Assembly (NCBI RefSeq): GCF_016919245.1
Contig: NZ_JAFEJA010000001.1
Coordinates: 5,853,501-5,917,500 of the forward strand
Length of the DNA stretch: 64,000 nt
Reading direction: 5' to 3'
From: Streptomyces zhihengii
GTDB lineage: Bacteria; Actinomycetota; Actinomycetes; Streptomycetales; Streptomycetaceae
Of this stretch, positions 59,455 to 64,000 are shown one piece after another. The position numbers and the translations under genes are program-made. The stretch's first letter is position 1; every line of letters starts with the position of its first letter. Under the pieces are notes generated by a model. It was not told the origin of the DNA. It saw nothing but the letters and a program-made list of their open reading frames with translations, and did no database searches.

Positions 59455-62400
59455 TCAGCCGGCCGAAGCGACACCGCCGGTGAGCGACCAGCCGCTGAAA
59501 CGCACCGTGCCCCGCGCCCCGCTGCCCCCGTTGGTGGCGCTCATGAAGAAGCCCGCGTCCTGGACCGCCGCCGCGCCCGGCACGTTCACCGTGGCGACGG
59601 TGCGCCAGGTGGTGCCGCCGTCGGTGGAGCAGGAGCCGGTGAACGCGGTGCCGCCGTCCTTGGTGAGCCGCAGCAGCACCGGCGCGGTGACGCCGGTGAT
59701 CCGCCCGTAGCTGTCGATCGTGCCGTCGCCGTCCGTGTCGAAGGACAGCGCGACGCCCTGGCCCGGGGTGACGGCCAGGTTCAGGAAGCCCCCGCCCATC
59801 GGCTCCGCCAGCGCGTTGCGCACCGCGATCCCCGCCCGGGCCCAGGTGCCGGTGTTGTCCTGGGAGTCGACCCGCAGCACCACGCTCGCCCCCGCGGTGA
59901 ACGCGCCGGGCAGGTAGGCGGTGCCGAACTGGGTGGTGCCCCGCCACAGGTCGTTGCCCGCGCCGTTGATCGCGAGCCGGTCGCCGAGCTGCCCGAACAC
60001 GGCCGCGTTGGAGGTGAAGGTGCGCCACCGCGGCTCCAGCGGCGCCGCCAGGTGCACGCTGCCCGACTGGGCGGACGTCACCCTCGTCTCGGAGAGCGGC
60101 CCGTACTGCGTGGTGAGCCCGTACGCCATGGGCACCAGCGGTTCGGTCAGCGCGCCGTCCGGGGCGGTGACCCGCCACGACACCGTGCCGGTGCCGCCCT
60201 CGGGCACCCCGTCGAGGACGGGTTCCCCGTCGGCCTCCGCGTCCAGCCCGGTGAGCGCGAAGTCCACGCGCCCGGTCGCCCGCAGCCCGTTGAGGTTGCG
60301 GAACGACGCCGTCAGCGTGCCCGTGCTGCCCGGGGTGAACGCCGGCGGATCGACCGACACCGTCACCACGCCCTGGTAGGGCGCCCGGGACAGGGTGTCG
60401 AACACCCGCTGGGCGGTGCGGTGGGCGTCACCGGTCGGACGCACCGGATAGACCGTGCGCTCCTTCGTCCACGCCTCCTCCTGCGGGTAGAAGTCGAAGG
60501 ACTTCGGCGCGCGGCCCTCGGCCAGCGCGTCGCCCACCTCGCCCAGGTACGCCTCCCACTGCGGCACGTGGACGTCCGCCATCAGCCCCTGCCAGTCGCG
60601 GTTCGCGTAGTTGCCGAGGGTGTTCGCGGTCGGGCGGTCCGCCCAGGTGGAGATCAGGACGCGTGCCGTCCGCTCCAGCCGCTCCGCCTCCTCGGGGCTG
60701 GTGGCCAGCCGCTTGGCGTCCTCCAGCCACGGACCGGTCAGGAACATCCGGTGGCAGCCGGCCATCGTGTCGGTGAGCAGCATCAGCTTCAGGAACACCG
60801 CGGACACGGCACGGAACGTCTCCGCGTCCCGGGCGCGCCAGGCCGCCCGCAGGGCGATCTGCAGGGTGCGGGAGCGGTTGGCCAGCGCCTGCCGGGCCAC
60901 GTCCGTCAGGTCGTACCGGTAGGTGTCCGAGTCGCGCAGCGCGGGAGCCACGTCCAGCAGACCGGTGAGCGCCCGGTCGAAGCCGGCCGGGTCGAAGGCC
61001 GTGCCGATCGCCGTCGTCAGCGACGGCCGCCGCGAGAACAGCGAGTCGTACGGCCGGCCGTCGGTGCTGGTGAGCCGGTACGCCGTGGCCGCCAGCGCCG
61101 CGAACGCCTCCCGTGCCGCGGGGTCGTCCCCGCCGTAGCGGACCGCGCTGTAGTCGGCGAACCACGCCGCCCGGTCGGTCTTCTCCTCCCGCCAGGCCAG
61201 TTCGCTGAAGAGCTCCGCCGCCGCCGGATCCCGCTCGGCGGCCTCCGGCATGTAGGCCGTGCCGGCCAGCGCGCTGCCGGACTTGTCGCGCCAGGCGGTG
61301 AACTTCTCCGTCCAGCGGTCGGTGTTCGCGCCGAGGGTCGTCCGGCCGCCGAAGTTGGGGATGGTGCCGAACGCGTACGGGGCCCCGCCCCAGTCGGTCT
61401 CCCGGTCGGTGACGGTGTCCAGGTCCGAGAGGCCGTCGACGACGAGGAGCCCGGACCGGTCGAGCGAGTCCAGCAGCAGGGGGCGGGGGTTGGACTGCCA
61501 GCCGAGGATCACCCAGGTGGCGCCGGGGCGGGCGGTCCGCAGCGAGGTCTCCACCGCCCGGGCCGCCTCGGGGACGGGCACGTCGCCCGGGGTGCCGCCC
61601 TCGTGGAGCAGGTCCATCTTGAAGTACGCCACCTCGCCGAACAGGTCGGCCTGGTGGCGGTAGAAGGCGGCGGCCACGTCGGCGAACGCCTTCGTCCGCG
61701 GGTCGAGCCAGTCGGGGCGCCGCATCCCGCCGCCCCAGGTCCCCTGGGGCACCGTCCGGGCGTCGCTGCCCGGATTGCGTGCCGCGAAGCCGTCGGGCAC
61801 CGTGCCGAAGTAGCCGGGCAGGACCGGCCGCATGCCCAGTTCGCGCAGCCGGTCGCAGATCCTGCGCCCCAGCTCGGCACGGCGCTCGATCAGCGCGGTG
61901 GACGGCGGTCCGCCGAACTCGCTCATGTTCTGGAGCAGCCACCAGGGCTGGTGCGAGGGCGCGGGGAGCCAGGCGCGGGCCTCGGTGTCCGAGTAGCCGA
62001 AGTCGGTCAGCAGCCGGTGGTAGACCGCCTCCTGCCCGGCCGTCACCAGCACCTCGTTCCAGCCGTGCAGCGCCAGCACGTCGAGCTGGCGCTCCCAGCG
62101 CGGCCAGTCGGCGTAGGGGGCGGTGTAGCCGTCGTGGGTGTCGTTGTACACGAACCGGTGCGGGACGGTCGCCGACCGCTTCAGCGGCGCCGCCGGGGCC
62201 GGCAGCTCCGGCGGCAGGCCGAGCCGGGAGCCGGCCCACGAGATGTGCGCCCGGCAGACGTACTTGAGGTACCAGTGCACCCCGGTCAGCAGCACGCCGG
62301 CGCTGGTGCCGGTCACGGTGATGCGCCCCGCGGTGCCGGTCACCTCGAAGCGCTCGGGCCCGCCGACCGTACGCAGGGTGAACTGGCCGGCGTGGTCCGG

Positions 62401-62580
62401 CAGCAGCCGCCGCAGCGCGGCGAGCGCGGCACCGGCCGCGTCCGCGCGGGCGGACGGCGCGGCGGGCGGGACGGAGGGGGAGGGGACGGCGGCGGTCGCG
62501 GGGGTGTGCGCGCCGAGCGCGGCGCCCATCCCGACGGCTCCGGCGGTGCCCAGCAGAGTGCGTCTCGACAGCTCGTACAT
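59455..62580 (-). CDS. Tat-exported GH89 alpha-N-acetylglucosaminidase, multidomain
   Basis: The 1041-residue protein has a twin-arginine signal (SRRTLLGTAGAVGMGAALGA). The N-terminal small domain is followed by the GH89 barrel: SWAGSRLGLP, HRFVYNDTHDGYT, WNEVLVTAGQEAVYHRLL, NMSEFGGPPS, KMDLLHEGG with Glu327, and GTAYMPEAAERDP with Glu446, the two catalytic carboxylates by analogy with human NAGLU. Then come a helical bundle, a NEW3-type domain (about 745-850) and a C-terminal concanavalin-like carbohydrate-binding domain. It releases terminal alpha-GlcNAc outside the cell. Confidence 0.94.
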   Translation of the reverse strand: MYELSRRTLLGTAGAVGMGAALGAHTPATAAVPSPSVPPAAPSARADAAGAALAALRRLLPDHAGQFTLRTVGGPERFEVTGTAGRITVTGTSAGVLLTGVHWYLKYVCRAHISWAGSRLGLPPELPAPAAPLKRSATVPHRFVYNDTHDGYTAPYADWPRWERQLDVLALHGWNEVLVTAGQEAVYHRLLTDFGYSDTEARAWLPAPSHQPWWLLQNMSEFGGPPSTALIERRAELGRRICDRLRELGMRPVLPGYFGTVPDGFAARNPGSDARTVPQGTWGGGMRRPDWLDPRTKAFADVAAAFYRHQADLFGEVAYFKMDLLHEGGTPGDVPVPEAARAVETSLRTARPGATWVILGWQSNPRPLLLDSLDRSGLLVVDGLSDLDTVTDRETDWGGAPYAFGTIPNFGGRTTLGANTDRWTEKFTAWRDKSGSALAGTAYMPEAAERDPAAAELFSELAWREEKTDRAAWFADYSAVRYGGDDPAAREAFAALAATAYRLTSTDGRPYDSLFSRRPSLTTAIGTAFDPAGFDRALTGLLDVAPALRDSDTYRYDLTDVARQALANRSRTLQIALRAAWRARDAETFRAVSAVFLKLMLLTDTMAGCHRMFLTGPWLEDAKRLATSPEEAERLERTARVLISTWADRPTANTLGNYANRDWQGLMADVHVPQWEAYLGEVGDALAEGRAPKSFDFYPQEEAWTKERTVYPVRPTGDAHRTAQRVFDTLSRAPYQGVVTVSVDPPAFTPGSTGTLTASFRNLNGLRATGRVDFALTGLDAEADGEPVLDGVPEGGTGTVSWRVTAPDGALTEPLVPMAYGLTTQYGPLSETRVTSAQSGSVHLAAPLEPRWRTFTSNAAVFGQLGDRLAINGAGNDLWRGTTQFGTAYLPGAFTAGASVVLRVDSQDNTGTWARAGIAVRNALAEPMGGGFLNLAVTPGQGVALSFDTDGDGTIDSYGRITGVTAPVLLRLTKDGGTAFTGSCSTDGGTTWRTVATVNVPGAAAVQDAGFFMSATNGGSGARGTVRFSGWSLTGGVASAG

Positions 62581-62695
62581 ACAGCGCTCCTCCGTGTTGC
62601 TCCAAGCGGTGCTCCGGCGGCAACGGGTGCGTGCGGAGCGCAGGTTACCCGCGGTTCTCTCCCGCGCAGGGGGACCGGAGGGGCACGATGGCCGG

Positions 62696-63259
62696 ATGCG
62701 GACGACAACGACCACGAACACACCACGGACGGCCCGGACGGTACTGGCGGTTGCGCTCATCGTCCTGGCGTCGGCCTGTTCACCGGGTGAACGCGATCAC
62801 GGGCGTGTCGCGGATACGGGCACGGCCTCCGCCGCCCCGCGCACCGCCTCGGGCAGCCTGGAGGATCTCGCGCGGCAGGCCGGCTGCGAGCCGAACATCC
62901 AGACGGACGCGGCCGAACTGCGGCAGGCGAACTGCGCGACGGCGCAGGGGAAGTACGTCCTCGCCACCTTCGCCACCGAGGACGGGCAGCGCGTCTGGCT
63001 CGACGAGGCGGACGACTACGGGGGGACGTACCTGGTCGGCGGGAGCTGGGTCGCGGTCGGCGACGAGAAGGTGGTGGCGGCGCTGCGGGGCCGTCTCGGC
63101 GGCACGGTGCGCACCGGAACGGACCACGGATCGCACCCGGGCGGCGGCACCTCCGGCGGCGGTACCTCCGGAGCCGGGGAGCACGAGGGCCACGAGAGCC
63201 CCGCGGGCGACGGAGGCCACGAGGGCCACGAACGCCACGAAGGGACCCCTCAGGGCTGA
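62696..63259 (+). CDS. Lipoprotein with His-rich C-terminal tail
   Basis: The 187-residue protein has a hydrophobic signal (TVLAVALIVLASAC) with probable lipid Cys28. A compact domain with two further Cys (QAGCEPNIQ, QANCATAQG) follows, then a Gly/Ser/His-rich tail: HGSHPGGG, GEHEGHES, GGHEGHERHEG. The central domain looks like a short conserved Streptomyces lipoprotein domain I cannot name. The tail could bind Ni, Zn or Cu. It diverges from the GH89 gene. Confidence 0.82.
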   Translation: MRTTTTTNTPRTARTVLAVALIVLASACSPGERDHGRVADTGTASAAPRTASGSLEDLARQAGCEPNIQTDAAELRQANCATAQGKYVLATFATEDGQRVWLDEADDYGGTYLVGGSWVAVGDEKVVAALRGRLGGTVRTGTDHGSHPGGGTSGGGTSGAGEHEGHESPAGDGGHEGHERHEGTPQG

Positions 63260-63372
63260 CCGCACGGTGCGGTGGACGCCGCCCGCCCGGCCCCAGGCCC
63301 GGACCGCGTCCGCCGCACCCCGTACCGACCGCCGGGCGCACGTCCGCACGCCCGCGCCGTCCCACCGTCCGC

Positions 63373-63433
63373 GCACGCCGAGGCCGGGCGGGTCCGGGAG
63401 CATCGCTCCCGGACCCGCCCGGCCTCGGCGTGC
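63373..63433. terminator. Very strong bidirectional terminator
   Basis: Perfect 28-bp inverted arms (63373-63400 / 63406-63433) with a five-base loop lie between two converging genes. Confidence 0.92.
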
Positions 63434-63441
63434 TCAGCGGG

Positions 63442-64000
63442 TCAGCGGCACCTCCGCCCGCCGTTGATGCAGCTCACCATCTTGTTCATCAGCCTCTCGT
63501 CGAAGACGTTGATGAAGTCGCCGTGGTCCGTGACCGGCTTGTGCAGCTGCTCGGGGAACGAGTCGACCGCGAACACCGAGGCGTTCCCCCCGTCGAAGAC
63601 CGGCGGCGGCACGTCGTAGACGATCCGCTGCACGAGCTGGGGGATCGCCCGGAAGCCCTGCGGGCAGCGCCCGCCCGCGTCGGCGAACGCCACATGGGTG
63701 CGGTGGTTGGCGCTGTCGGTGTTCTGGCCGTCCCAGCAGCTCTGGAACGCGAAGGTGCGCACCACCTGGCTGTTCTCGGGGCAGATCGGGTACTTGTCCT
63801 TGAGCTGCCGGTCCTCGAAGCCCGTGCAGCTCCACGAGGCGTTCGCGTTCGCGTCGCCGTTGACGAAGGCCTTCGCGTCGCCCGTGATGATGCGCAGGAA
63901 CCGGGGCATCGCGGTGACCTTGCTCCGCGGGCTGCCGACGAAGGACAGGGTGACCTGCGACGGGGTCTGGATCTCGCCCACGTTCTGGTCGTTGCCGCCG
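63442..64000 (-). CDS. DUF1996 domain protein, C-terminal part (5' end outside window)
   Basis: The frame is open to the window edge, so the N-terminus is missing. The visible 186 residues show [77 protein letters not shown], the DUF1996 pattern with its CP...FxxCWDG and CPxGFxxIPxL motifs. It ends [19 protein letters not shown]. Such proteins are secreted and disulfide-bonded in actinobacteria and fungi; the function is unknown. Confidence 0.88.
   Translation of the reverse strand, partial: GGNDQNVGEIQTPSQVTLSFVGSPRSKVTAMPRFLRIITGDAKAFVNGDANANASWSCTGFEDRQLKDKYPICPENSQVVRTFAFQSCWDGQNTDSANHRTHVAFADAGGRCPQGFRAIPQLVQRIVYDVPPPVFDGGNASVFAVDSFPEQLHKPVTDHGDFINVFDERLMNKMVSCINGGRRCR

Noticed and set aside
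59455..62760. Start of the GH89 gene 60 codons further upstream
   Set aside because: Would place the twin-arginine signal internally; ATG 62580 puts SRRTLLG at the N-terminus.

Overview
The window is about 64 kb of very GC-rich actinobacterial chromosome with almost continuous coding on both strands. Gene content points to Streptomyces: AfsR-type regulator, sugar ABC importers without their own ATPase, GlnE, a GlnA2-type glutamine synthetase, Ser/Thr kinases, LacI repressors, a GH89 enzyme and a LAxTG-type sorted protein. No rRNA, tRNA, IS element, phage gene or CRISPR array was seen. It reads as core chromosome with some accessory patches. Gene identities rest on protein motifs and memory of families; no database search was run.

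1-14.8 kb: the end of a surface haem-binding HtaA protein, a PhzF-like enzyme and a haem oxygenase whose promoter carries an iron box with two tandem dyads just upstream. Then come methionine aminopeptidase, a small SPOR-like protein, an MFS exporter, an unknown protein, an NADPH:F420 reductase and a site-2-type protease. A 1321-residue AfsR-like regulator follows, next to a DrrAB-type ABC exporter whose upstream region has three 11-bp direct repeats, and a divergent cupin protein.

14.8-28.8 kb: panB, a membrane-anchored EEP hydrolase, a second MFS exporter overlapping nadE tail-to-tail, a CBS-pair protein, a DUF3105-DUF305 translationally coupled pair, an MMPL exporter, and a small winged-helix regulator with two matching operators. 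The gamma-glutamylpolyamine-type synthetase glnA2 follows, then two tiny paralogous CxxC-C-H proteins.

28.8-38.8 kb: an FAD oxidoreductase and an orphan MT0933-type small protein flank a 27-bp perfect palindrome. Next is a carbohydrate locus: binding protein, two permeases and a 2-hydroxyacid dehydrogenase on the minus strand, a divergent DUF2264 enzyme, and a DeoR/LacI hybrid regulator. TTCGATCG sites are spread through its divergent control region.

38.9-54.8 kb: a soluble Ser/Thr kinase, methyltransferase, VOC protein, PNPOx-fold protein, secreted PIG-L deacetylase, glnE, PAP2 protein, and a LacI repressor resembling MalR but lacking malEFG beside it. A lipoprotein translationally coupled to a receptor-type Ser/Thr kinase with a type-1 periplasmic-binding sensor follows, then a tautomerase and a TetR regulator.

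54.8-64 kb: a secreted phosphodiester glycosidase, a membrane protein with a degenerate sigma-factor-like N-terminus, a tyrosine-phosphatase-like protein, a Tat-exported GH89 alpha-N-acetylglucosaminidase, a His-rich lipoprotein, and a DUF1996 protein cut by the window end.
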